Below, one piece after another: positions 11,181 to 21,798 of a stretch of 64,000 nucleotides of DNA; positions within the stretch are counted from its first letter, which is position 1; each line of letters begins with the position of its first letter. The DNA comes from Bemisia tabaci (lineage: Eukaryota; Arthropoda; Insecta; Hemiptera; Aleyrodidae). The notes under the pieces are model-generated. The model worked only from the letters and a program-made list of their open reading frames with translations. It was not told the origin of the DNA and did no database searches. Location: NCBI RefSeq assembly GCF_918797505.1, contig NC_092794.1:79521345-79585344 (forward strand). The letters are read 5' to 3'. Both the position numbers and the translations under genes were made by a program.

Positions 11181-13112
11181 GCACTGAAAAAAAACTTGTC
11201 CTAAATTTAAGGAAACATGTATCCTTAAAAAGTTTCCTATTTCCAACACGGTGTTAGCTTGGAACAAGCCAACAGTTATCTCGATCCAAGGTAACACAAT
11301 TGTGTTGAGTTAAGAAAACCATGCTTTCTTGAACCACGTATACGTTTTCTTGAAACAGACTAACGGATACTTGAAACGGGAAAACTGTTTCCTCAAAATT
11401 AGGAAACGAGGGAATCGCTTCTGTGTCCTAAATTTAAGGATCCATGTGGTGTTGATCGAAGAACCCTGTTTCCTTAGAATTAGGAAACGGAGAGAAGCAA
11501 AGCCGTTTCCTGAATTAAAGAATCCATGGAGTGTCGTTTGAAGAGATCAGTTTCCTTAAAATTAGGAAACGGGCATAGCATTTCCTGTTTCCTCAATTTA
11601 AGGATGTATTTGATGTTGATCGAAGAAACCCATTTCCTTAAAATTAGGGAACAAAAAAATTACCAAACGCCTATTGAGGAGGTGGATGCAACGTGCCGTA
11701 CACCACCATATGTATTCGGCGAGTTGCTCAAGAGGGGCTTATCAAATATACCGTCGCTCCTTTGGCGGAAGGGCGCATCTACACTTTGAGATGATGAACC
11801 CTTCCGTCCGTATACCACCGCATGCTCTCTGCGGCTTACCTACGTGAAAATTTCGATGCACCCTTACGCCCATGAATGACATCATGCTCATAAAAAACGT
11901 AACGCTAAATTTCCAATTTTTGGACCCCCACTCACTTCTTCCCTCGTAACACTTTTGCGACGTAGGTCATTCTTTCATACGTAAAAACAAAACGGCGTAA
12001 CTCTCTCCTTGACCCTTTCTCTCCCTTAGAGCGTTACATATTATTTGAACGGTCCTTTACAGAAATCCGACCGAACCGCCTGGATGGCGTTATTCGTAAG
12101 ATCCACTCCACGCCAAACAAATTCAGTATATTTAAAAATCAATTAATCTCTTGTTCGTAAAGAATTTACGCGTCGGAAAGGTGGAGGTTTTGATAAAACG
12201 GAATTTTTGTGCCTTATCAAAAATATTGTTTTCAGTCAAGAATGTCAGAATGCTTTCTAGAGATGCACGGATCAGAGCCAAAGTTCCTTTAATATTTTTC
12301 GGTAAATTTTCTGATTCGACGAAAATTTCTTTAAATTTTCTATACAAAAGCGTGCGTCCGTTAATGTAGGTATAAATAAATAATGCGAAGCTTTTCAACA
12401 TTTTACTGCAAGTACACTCTTTGAATCTGGTCGTAGCTTCGAACATTTTTAAGTGTCTTCAAATCCCAGAAAGCTTGACTCGGCCCGATATGTACTCATT
12501 AAAGTATCACCTATACATGCCTTTATCACCACATCTTTACCGCTATTCCGGGTACATTTTGAAAACTCCATAAAGATAATTTATCTTTTATGTGCCAATC
12601 TTATAGCCAGCATTAAATAATCTTAGATTATTTTGTCTATACTTTATTGGAATTTTAAATCATATTTACTTTCAGTATGAGAAGCGGTTCTCACATGAGC
12701 TTTCTTGATTTACGCATTAACCTTAATGATATGGGCGGCAGATTGGATAATCGAATGAGTGATACTTTACCTTTGAGAGGCACGTATGAAAATCTGTCCT
12801 TTAACCAGAATTGAATAAAAAAATAATTTACTCCATGATCATACTATCTCCGAATGAAAAAGAAAGGGGAACGTTGGTTAAGTCATGGCGGCGATGGCCC
12901 ACGGTCTTTAAATAATATCTGAGAACCGGCTGATAAACAGAGAGAAAAGGGAAATATGTGGTTATTTAATATATTTAAATGATAATTGAGGTAGTATTTG
13001 CTATAGATAAACCCAAGTGCTATTGAACGGTAGCAGGTGGGCATCTGTGTAGCCAAAGAGATAGATGCGAATAGGTTTAACATAGCAAAAGAACTCCTCA
13101 TCACTCGCGAGG

Positions 13113-13190
13113 GTAGGATGGCCGAGTGGACTACGGTGTCGGAATTTCACTCTTCCCGGGACAATGTCGAAGGTTACAGGATCAAATCTC
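13113..13190 (+). repeat. tRNA-like pol III promoter region (possible SINE head or tRNA pseudogene)
   Basis: TGGCCGAGTGG at about 13119 fits a tRNA A box. GGATCAAATC at 13179 is a degenerate B box about 60 bp downstream, a spacing compatible with a long-variable-arm Leu/Ser type. No clean cloverleaf was established and the B box is imperfect, so a functional tRNA gene is unlikely. Confidence 0.4.
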
Positions 13191-13317
13191 AGCCAGGGCG
13201 AAACGGAGTTCTTCATCAGGATACCAGAGGGAGCGCGAAGCGCGTCAACTACGTGAAGGAAATCATCCCCGGCAGTACAAACGATAGGGGTATGCGCTTC
13301 AACGGGTGTGGACACTA

Positions 13318-13828
13318 GAGGTGCGTTGTTAAATTACTTTTGCTGCCCAACAAAAATGGCCGAATCTTAGCAGGATTGACGTCATCTCAACGACGACGTC
13401 AGCTCAACAGACGGGAGAAAATCAAGGTGTCGTTGTTAAATTCCCGTTGGATTCTGCGGATTTGAAGGTTAAGTTTTGTTGAAATTTACGATTTTTAACA
13501 TTTAAAAATCTTATAAACACCCACATTATTACGAAATTGACGCAATAAACGATTATAAGCAATTGCAAGTCAGTCTGGTGACGAACATGTGGCGAAGAAG
13601 TGCGAAAAAATGGCGGTTATGGATGTAAAAAATAACATTACAACAATCCAGCAAACTCGGCAGCGGTCCACAGCAGCCGAAAACCTCGCTGAGCTGTTGG
13701 GCAGTTTGCTGAGCAGCCGTCTTGGAAAACGGGTAAATCCACCAGAATTTACCAACGCTTTCGTTGAGCTCAACGCTCAGCGGGTAATTTTCGTTGGGCA
13801 GTTGTGGACTTTAACAACGCATCTTAGG
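13318..13828. mobile_element. 511-bp MITE candidate
   Basis: AGGTGCGTTGTTAAATTAC at the left end and its near-inverse ending CAACGCATCT at 13828. The inverted similarity includes GCTGCCCAACAAAAAT and its counterpart. The target duplication is unclear. Confidence 0.45.
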
Positions 13829-15346
13829 CGGGGCGCCGCTTCTCAAGGCAGCGACGCGGCGGAACCGGCCGTTTCCTAATTTTAAGGAAATGCTCGCAGG
13901 CACTGTTTCCTTTTTTTTAGGAAACGTTTCCTGGAAACAACACAACACTTACTTACTTTTAGGAAACTCTTCGCGCGGCGGTGTTTCCTAATTTGAAGGA
14001 AACGTTTTCGTGCTTCAATGTAACAGGAGTTTTGGTTCAAGAAATCGCGTTTTCGTCGACCAAGGCAATACCGTTTTCTTCATTCAAGACTTCGTTTCTT
14101 GTCCACTTTTTTCAAGTATCCAATTTTCTTAGGTCAACACGGCGTCGCCTTGAATTTAGGAAACGTTTTTTTCAGTGTGTGTTTTTGCAGCTGAAAATGA
14201 GCTGGTGGCAGCTCGAAACGTCCTGCCTTTAAGTGTTTCAATAATTTTTAGCCTTGTTTACCCGTATTTTAATTAATTCTCCTTCTTTATTCGTATAATC
14301 GGGCTATGTTTTTGTGCTTTATCGGTGGAAATAAACAAATCAGAGTTCATCAGTATACTGAGTAGATAACATTATTGAAAAAATTTGCAGATTATAATAT
14401 ATCATATTTTTGAAGTTTAAAGCCTTAGAAACCGAAAATTAAAGCAAAATCCTGCCAAAATGAGACTTTTGGTTCCTAGTTTTGAATTCCCGCCAGGCCC
14501 CCATGAGAGCAGTTAATTGCTACCAACTGTTGTAAGAATATTGAAACAGAATACTTAGCATAACAGTAGGTACTTGATAAAATCTTATTTGATCAAAAAC
14601 CATTATTACACATTACTATTTATACTTTTTTCAAGCTTTTAATCAGATTCAATAGGAAATTTCTCTCGATCCGGTCAAGTTCTTTCACTACTGGTAGTGC
14701 CATCAATTTTCTAAAGTTGCCTAACCTGTAGCAAAATTACTCTCGCTTCTGAAGCATTGGCTAGATTGGATGTTAGCGATCTGGACTAATCTGTGCCAGT
14801 GTTAGAGACCCGGAACGTTTTGAAGTTGATATAGGTTAGGTTTACTTGGGCTCACACAGCAGGCTGCCATCTAAACCCATGTCAGACGCTGCCCACATTT
14901 TGCCGAATATTGTTGAATAAATTGATAGCAATGAAAAGATTGCTGAACAATCGCACCTCAAAAGGTTTTCTTTACTCAAAAAATCGGAACTTTGAAAGAA
15001 AACCTAAAAAATATGAAAGTTTACAAAGGTTGAAATTTTCACATGTAATCCTTATGGGCAAGACGCAGCAGAAATGGAGATTGAGGTTAGCTATACTTGG
15101 GCTCCCACCCCCCTCCTGCCTTCAAAAACCGGCCCATGCGCGTTACGCAGGTTTGCTATCTCGCGGCCATTCTAGAGGTGTAGTTCGTTGACTCCAGTGG
15201 CCATACTCTCTCTTAATATAGGTACTCTAGTGACACCGATGTGCAACGGTGATACCGGTGCAACACATCTGAACGCATCATCGGACTTGCTTAAACTCGT
15301 AAGCAGTTTTTGCCCAAACGGTACTTCATACTTTGACACAACCGGC

Positions 15347-15404
15347 GGGGAATCCGGAAATTCAGAGATTTTCATCGAAAACGGGTTTTTTCTTTCCGCG
15401 CGCC
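15347..15404. mobile_element. fragment of giant fold-back outer arm
   Basis: Matches about 10048-10108 (GGAATCCGGAAATTCAGAGA, then the GGGTTTTTTCTTTCCGCGCG region). The continuation of the arm reappears at 17981-18034, on the far side of a 2.5-kb nest of insertions. Confidence 0.65.
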
Positions 15405-15912
15405 CAGAGTTAAGAAATTTCATGAAAGATTATAAAAAGAAATTTCATAATGAAATTTCATGAAATTTCGTGAAATTTCATTTAACACGCAGAATTCAGG
15501 ATTAAACCCTTGAAACTTATGAATCTCCTTAAGTTCATTTATAGGCACGTGGTAAACTGTGAAAGGGAACTTTAGAAATGCCCAGAAAGTTGAGTAAAAC
15601 AGCAAAAACATAATTTTGAATTTTTTATCTTAAATTTTGGTTGAACACACAGCCGTACCGGTTGAACACCAAAATAAATTTTACGGCTAAAGTAAGACGT
15701 TAGCTTTCATATTTGGAGCAAAACAAATTTCTTGACTATAAAGAATCCTACTAACCCCTAATAGTATTTCGTTCTTTTTTGTTACAAAAGGAAGGGATCT
15801 TGAACTATCTTTGAAACAATTTAAATGATTTTTTCAGAAATTAACAGTTTGAAATTTGAGGTTAGGGTCCCCGGTCCCCCTCCCCATGATGAGCCAGAAC
15901 TGCCAGAAGAGA

Positions 15913-16789
15913 TAGGGTCCCTTTATACCCAGAGTTAAGACAACTCACTTTTGGTTCGGCTGAAAGTGGCCTAAAGAAAAATCCAATTCTGATTGGTTCT
16001 CGCTTATGGAGGCCGAAACGAGTGCACCAAGATGGCGGTACCTCGAATGTGAACAAGAATAATGAAAATATCACCTAATTGTGGTTTATCAAGAGTAAAT
16101 TGTTATTTCCATCGGTCCAAAATGAAAATAGATTAAGAAATTATTCACAAACCAATCTCATTTTCTTTTTAATTGATCAATTTGTTGATGTTGTTGTTTT
16201 TGTTAGAGTCCCTTTATACCCAGAGTTAAGACAACTCGATTATCAGGTGACTGGCAGCCGGCCTTGGCTGGCCATGGAGGCCGAAACGAGTGCACCTAAA
16301 CGAACGATATTGAGGGATAAGGATCAGGAATCCTGCGATGTCTGTCACACAAAAACAACATCAACAAATTGATCAATTAAAACGAAAATTAGATTGGTTT
16401 GTGAATAATTTCTTCATCTATTTTCATTTTAGACCGATGGAAATAACAATTTACTCTTGATAAACCACAATTAGGTAATATTTTCATTATTCTTATTCAC
16501 ATTCGAGGTACCGCCATCTTGGTGCACTCGTTTCGGCCTCCATGAGCGAGAACCAATCAGAATTGGATTATTTTTTAGGCCACTTTCAGCCCAACCAAAA
16601 GTGAGTTGTCTTAACTCTGGGTATAAAGGGACTCTAGTTTTTGTGTGACAGACATCGCAGGATTCCTGATCCTTATCCCTCAATATCGTTCGTTTGGGTG
16701 CACTCGTTTCGGCCTCCATGGCCAGCCAAGGCCGGCTGCCAGTCAGCTGATAATCGAGTTGTCTTAACTCTGGGTATAAAGGGACTCTA
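15913..16789. mobile_element. outer copy of 8-bp-TSD MITE (TAGAGTCCCTTTATACCC family)
   Basis: Ends TAGGGTCCCTTTATACCC and GGGTATAAAGGGACTCTA, flanked by AGAAGAGA at 15905-15912 and 16790-16797. It is split in the middle by an inverted copy of itself at 16204-16636. Without that insertion it is about 436 bp. No coding sequence. Confidence 0.9.
16204..16636. mobile_element. inner copy of the same MITE, inverted (433 bp)
   Basis: Ends TAGAGTCCCTTTATACCC and inverse, flanked by GTTTTTGT at 16196-16203 and 16637-16644. It is nearly the same length as the outer copy and inverted, so its left half matches the outer copy's right half. The resulting order is P, Q, P inverted, Q inverted. Confidence 0.9.
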
Positions 16790-16805
16790 AGAAGAGAAAG
16801 AGTAG

Positions 16806-17253
16806 TTAAGGTGATTCGATGGACGCCATATTTTGTGTCAGAACGGCATGCGATATATCGCATCAATTGGTTCCATATTTTCAGCTACTCGTCATTTTTC
16901 TCCTATTTTGAGATCGCAATTTTGTTGTCAGGGGTCTAAAGCACTCACTTACCAATTTTAACAAAGAAATTCAACGTAATAAAGGCGTGGTTTTTTCAAA
17001 GAGAAAATATCGCATCCGAGTGCAGTTTCGATATTAGTATCGAATGCGATGTTTTCTCTCTGAAAAAACCACGCCTTTATCACGTTGAATTTCTTTGTTA
17101 AAATTGGTAAGTGAGTGCTTTAGACTCCTGACAACAGAAGTGCGATCTCAAAATAGGAGAAAAATGACGAGTAGCTGAAAATATGGAACCAATTGATGCG
17201 ATATATCGCATGCCGTTCTGACAAAAAATATGGCGTCCATCGAATCACCTTAA
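16806..17253. mobile_element. TTAA-flanked palindromic MITE (piggyBac-like)
   Basis: TTAA at 16806-16809 and 17250-17253 flanks long inverted arms starting GGTGATTCGATGGACGCC. The arms meet near 17030 around TTTCGATATTAGTATCGAA. TTAA duplication is the piggyBac hallmark. The assignment rests on that alone. The arms contain GCGATATATCGC. Confidence 0.75.
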
Positions 17254-17255
17254 GA

Positions 17256-17750
17256 CATAGAATAATAAGGCTACGCCTATAGAAAGGACACTCTCGCAGA
17301 TTTCATGACGAAAAAGAAGAACAGGGACCTGGATGGCGGGTATTGTTTACATTCAGAATGAAAATGGTGGCAATAGCCAACTGTAACACTCTAACTGTAG
17401 CTGATGGCTGATCACATCTGATTTTATCAGTCATCTGGCCAGCATGAGCACGACGAGGCTGTGGAAATCGTTTCCGTTACATTAATTTTGGTACTCAAAC
17501 TCTTTTACTCTGTGACGGTGAATTTTACACTTGCAAAACATTAGACTCTTCGTTGGCACCACTGACTACATTGCGCAACCCTGCAATTAGCTGGGCCCTA
17601 CTATTACATTTGACAACCTTGCAAAGAGCTGGCGGGTTCAGAAAAGTATAGGGCAACGGGACCTAACCAAACCTGGACACAGCAGGCGAGAGTCACAACG
17701 GCCACTTACGCGAGTGTCCCTTCTATAGGCGTTAGCTTTATTATTCTATG
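17256..17750. mobile_element. 495-bp MITE with CATAGAATAATAA ends
   Basis: Inverted ends CATAGAATAATAAGGCTACG (left) and a matching inverse ending TTATTATTCTATG. Ignoring the TTAA element inserted in the left flank, both sides carry the 7-bp repeat GTTAAGA (16805-16809 plus 17254-17255 on the left, 17751-17757 on the right). Confidence 0.7.
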
Positions 17751-17980
17751 GTTAAGAGAAGACCAGAAGTGAAGAGCTGAGAGAAGACCGCGCTCCAACT
17801 GGTCTAATTGACGAATATTATTCTCTTTGAAAATAAAAACAAATTCTGTTAGAAAAAATAAGCATTTTTGACATTTTGTCGGTCGAAAGAAATTTCATTG
17901 GGAAAAAAGAAATTTCATGAAATTTCATTCGATGAAATTTCTTTTAGCAACTCTGCGTATGGCGTGATTTCGTGGTCACC

Positions 17981-18034
17981 AGAAAAAATTCCGCGCGCGC
18001 AAGAAAAGAGTTTTGACACTAACGGCGTTCCATA
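17981..18034. mobile_element. terminal fragment of the giant fold-back family
   Basis: Matches 10108-10167 to the very end: AATTCCGCGCGCGCAAG, then TTTTGACACTAACGGCGTTC and CATA. It confirms CCATA as the family terminus. Confidence 0.7.
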
Positions 18035-18714
18035 GTCATCACCCTATTTTCGGCTGTTGACGAAATGGTCGATGATGAGCTTCGGGTGACGTCATGAGCC
18101 AATTCCCAAACGTCGGCCATTTTCGGCTAGTTTGCAAAACGAAACTGCCAACACGTTGTTACACATCAACCATGTAGGTAAGTCAACAGTAGAATGCTGA
18201 AGTCCCGAAAGTAAAAGCCAAGCTTCCACAAGAGACTGCATATGATATGCTTCGATAGCTCATAAAGGCACGTATCACGTCAAGTGTCGAGAGGCCGGAT
18301 CGATTCATGGCGGACACTGGCTTCAAATCTGAATAGCTACGTTTATGCGAGGATCGAAACCGGGGTTTCACGAAACCCCAGTTGGTAATGCAAGTTTCCT
18401 CCGTCCCAAGTAGCATTTTTCAACGGAAAAATCGCGATTTTATCGCCGATAAAGTCGCGATTATCCTCGATTTTATCGGCGATAAAATCGCTAGGATCAT
18501 CAACATTTGAGCGATTATCCTCGATCTTTTCGCGATTTTATTGCGATTTTATCGGCCCGAAAAAATTGCGATTTTATCGCGATAAGATCGAGGATGATCG
18601 CTCAGATGTTGATGATCCTAGCGATTGATAAAATTGCCAAAAAAAAGGGTTAAAGTTGTCAGCCGATTGCCGTTAGGTTCAGCCGTCAGGTCCTTTGACG
18701 AAGACGAGCGTAAA

Positions 18715-18805
18715 ATCCCCGGAGCCTCCGCGGGGATTCGAACCCCAATCGCTACGGTGGAAGGCCAGCACATTGTCACTATGCTATGACCGCTATATGA
18801 CTTAC
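18715..18805 (-). repeat. tRNA-like block inside copy 1
   Basis: On the - strand it has a perfect B box GGTTCGAATCC and an A-box-like TAGCATAGTGAC about 40 bp upstream, with a stem-closing GGGG/CCCC pair. The forward frame through it is a by-product. It is part of the transposon, so it is not a free tRNA gene. Confidence 0.55.
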
Positions 18806-18894
18806 GTGTGCGAATTGAAGCCTCTTATACATGGATCGGCGCTTCGCAACCTCACAACTTATGTCTTTGCGTTGACTGACACCGATTTTTCATT

Positions 18895-18897
<3 letters not shown>

Positions 18898-18944
<47 letters not shown>
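18898..18944. repeat. poly(T) tract, about 45 bp
   Basis: Uninterrupted T run. The inverted copy at 31372-31419 has the matching A run. Confidence 0.9.
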
Positions 18945-21798
18945 CCCTCCTCTGTATTTTATTTCATACCTTGAAATACGGTTGGTAAAATAAGGTTCTA
19001 TTGGTAATCTCATCATTCTGTCTCTGTAAAATTACCAATAATAGTGAGATGGCAAAGTTACCGATGGACCTTGGGAAAAACGCCAATAGTTTTTATCGAC
19101 TGTGGTAGAATTACCGAGATAAAATGGTAAAGTTACCGGGGATTGATTACCAATAAAAGTGGCATTCTTACCTGAAAAAATCAGTAAAAATACCGGTTTT
19201 CAGGTAAGCTTACCAGTCTGTCTTTGTAACATTATACTAATAATTGATAAAAAAAAATGAGATGGTTAAGTTACCAACGGATCTCGGTAAAAACGGCGGC
19301 GGCGGAATAGAAACATCTTTCATATGCGTCATTCATGCGTTAATGAAAAATTGCAATTTATTGCAATTTTATCTCTATAAAATCGCGTTCGATAATATCG
19401 CGATTTTGTTGCAATTTATCGCGATTTTTCTCCCGATAATATTGCAATAAATCGCGACGTCGATAAAATCGCGATACATTCTCCAATTAAATCGCAATTT
19501 ATCGCGATCACTGCTACTTGGGGTCGGGTTTATGCGGGCGCTGTAACACGACTTTCGCGGGAAATCAAACTTTCCGATTTTGGCGCTGTTTATGCGCATA
19601 TTTTCGATTGAACTTGAATTTCATGTTGGCGCCATTTTCACAAGCTATGCTTCATTTTTCCACTATGAATTGATTCAATAAATTATTAGGTATTACTCTT
19701 TTATCCAGTGTATGTTCAATTTTTCCACAATATATAAGCGGAGGCTTCATCTTCACTAGAAAAGCCTTTACTGACTTTCTGAGCAACAGTTGGAAAAATG
19801 ACAGTAGATGTTTAATCATTTTACGTTCATCTTTAAAATTGAATAATGAATACCTAATCTCAACAACCCTCCAAATCATGGTCGAGCTTATATTCTGAGT
19901 TCAGAAAAGTTGCCATAGGTAATTTTTAGTGATGTTAAAAATAATTATGGCAGGCGCAGAAATTCATCATGTTGTTGATTGAGCTTCTAATGATCTTACA
20001 ATAGGTAGATATAGGCATTGAAAGTGTAGGAGTGCTAATCCAGTAAAGCACCGCACCTTCACTCCATGCTGTCGTAAAGATTGTATGTCTGCCATTATTG
20101 TAGTGAAACAAATAAAGAATCGGGATATACTTATGGGAATTCCTCCTTCAAGATATGATCAAAATAAGCAGATATTGATAGGTCAAAAATGTATCGCTGA
20201 AGCAGAAGCGTCTAAATCCTCTTGAGGCAACGGACGGTGACAATCTCAACAAACTGGTGACGCTTCACAAATTTTGAATTTCCACATTCCCAGAGACACG
20301 CGCTGAAATCCTGTTTCTCACCCCTCTTTCCGACTGCTCTCCGAGTCCATGAGCAAGACAGGAAGAAAATAGGCAAGCTACCTACCACTGTTTGCCTACC
20401 TATGTGTGTTTTTCTTAAACTTGATTTTCAAAGGTGACTCATGTAAAGAGCAACTGACAAACAAGATTTCAGAACCTGCCATTGCATTTCACTAACCTAA
20501 GGCACAAACCCAACCTTACCATTGATATTCTTTCGCTTAGACTGTATATTATTCTCCCACTGAGATTCGATATGAACTCAATTCAAAAATCCTTCTGAAT
20601 TTAATTATTCACGTAGATTGGAATCTGGAGCTCTCAGTCTATCTGTAAAGAGCATTTACTAACATTCACTGCTGTCACAAGATATTTTTGCACAGGCAGA
20701 GCCACTTTCCACAGTTGATGCATCTCTAACGCCAAAGCTCAATTACGACAAGTGGTTCAACGACCAAAAATTGTTACACGCCTCAATAAAAACCTTATTC
20801 TTATCTCAAATTGAAAATCTTGGATCACAGAGCACTCACCGAAGAATCTCCTTCCTTCTGCATCAGTATGAGAAGAGTGACGATACTTTGGAGCAATAAC
20901 TTTGAACTAGTTTCAATAAATGATGGCTTCAGAATTTGAGTCATCATTTACAAGAGATTGGATTCCAAAGAAATAAGTCAGCAGGTCATGGTTGTGGCTG
21001 GAGTCACACTTCCAGTAGGACAACCAGGAAATAGATACACGGATAACACACAAATTCAAGAGCTACGCAGCTCTGATTGGATCAGATTTTAGATTTAATC
21101 GGTACCTAGATTGAAATGAAAAAATTCGGTGCACTACTTAAAGGGAAGCAGGGTGCCTTATCTTGAAATCCTAGGCAAATCGTGCGGATACAGTAAAGAA
21201 GTTCTCCGCAGATGATGAACTGGTAGGTAAGGCTATTACTCAATTGTGGCCTGTAAAGCTCTTTGGTTGCGTTGCTTCTGTAGTCATAAAATGTTGATTA
21301 GAGTTGCAAGAATAATCTGAAAAGCAGTAATAAGCCTGGATTCCATCTGACACTAAACACCTTCACTAGAAAATAACGTCCTACGTTTAGCTAAATAAGG
21401 ATAAATAAGCCACATATAACTGAAGGAATCACGTAAAAGTGCTTAAGAAACAATTATAGTAAAATTATGGTTGTAAAAAATGTTGAATAATGGCAAAATT
21501 AAAGCTAAATCGTGGGATAAGCACCAGTTGTTTACGAACGTTATGATAATAAATCCGCCATATTGCCGATCGCGCACCTGAAAATCGCATTTGAAGTCGA
21601 ATTTCAACAAATTTCAACCTCCGGTTCGTTTATGCGGAGTGCGAGAACCTAGTCTTTAGTGTAAAATAAGGTTTCAAACACAAATTTCGGAAACCTACAT
21701 TTCGTTAGTTCCGTATCGTTTATGCCGTGATTTGAACCTTGGTTTCAAACTCAGGTTTCGATTGAAGTCAGGTTAAGAGGCTCGCATAAACATAGCTA

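Larger units (their letters stand above)
11182..14177. mobile_element. 3-kb core with CACTGAAAAAAAA ends and GTTTCCT motif arrays
   Basis: Inverted ends CACTGAAAAAAAA. Inside each end (about 11190-11660 and 13870-14170) lies an irregular array of a palindromic motif resembling TTTCCTNAAATTTAGGAAAC, repeated several times on each side. The sequence around both ends is symmetric, so this may be the centre of the larger palindrome or an insertion at its centre. Most of 11660-13100 has no recognised feature. An open frame at 13589-13879 + has no recognised domain. Confidence 0.55.
10250..15240. mobile_element. second large palindrome, about 5 kb
   Basis: GGTGACACCTAGAGTACCTA near 10251 matches inverted sequence near 15240. 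Inward, 10655-10730 (TAGTCCAGATCGCTAACATC) matches 14765-14800 and 15160-15200, and 10960-11055 matches 14160-14300. The left arm is broken by about 340 bp at 10317-10655, which contains the pair GGACCCAAAAATGGCGG and its inverse. The right arm is broken by about 360 bp at 14804-15163. No target duplication was established. The outer boundary is approximate. Confidence 0.55.
15405..17955. mobile_element. hAT-like element C, host of a nest of insertions
   Basis: Ends CAGAGTT...AACTCTG, each followed inward by blocks of AAATTTCATGAAATTT as in copies A and B. It splits a fragment of the giant fold-back arm. The expected 8-bp duplication (CGCGCGCC on the left) is not found on the right, where about 25 unrelated bases intervene. 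The outer boundary on that side is therefore uncertain. Confidence 0.5.
18405..19522. mobile_element. CCCAAGTAGC element, copy 1 (1118 bp)
   Basis: Ends CCCAAGTAGC...GCTACTTGGG. Both end zones are arrays of ATCGCGAT-like and GCGATAAAATCGC motifs. The interior has a tRNA-like block on the - strand (18715-18805), a run of about 45 T and a zone of TTACCGG/GGTAA motifs. It is almost identical, inverted, to 30784-31913. The flanking 2 bp are GT on both sides here and TA at the other copy. Confidence 0.8.
18334..21798. mobile_element. candidate 3.5-kb element with CGTTTATGCG subterminal repeats
   Basis: TAGCTACGTTTATGCGAG on the left and its near inverse on the right at 21780-21798. The motif GTTTATGCG recurs near both ends (about 19530, 19588, 21628, and inverted versions). 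It contains the 18405-19522 element. The body from 19620 to 21560 has no recognised coding sequence or repeat. TIRs are short and a target duplication (TA) is uncertain. Confidence 0.45.

Noticed and set aside
18695..18988. Frame containing PRGFEPQSLRWKAS and its copy at 31371-31622
   Set aside because: It is the reverse reading of a tRNA-like B-box region followed by poly(T), not a protein.
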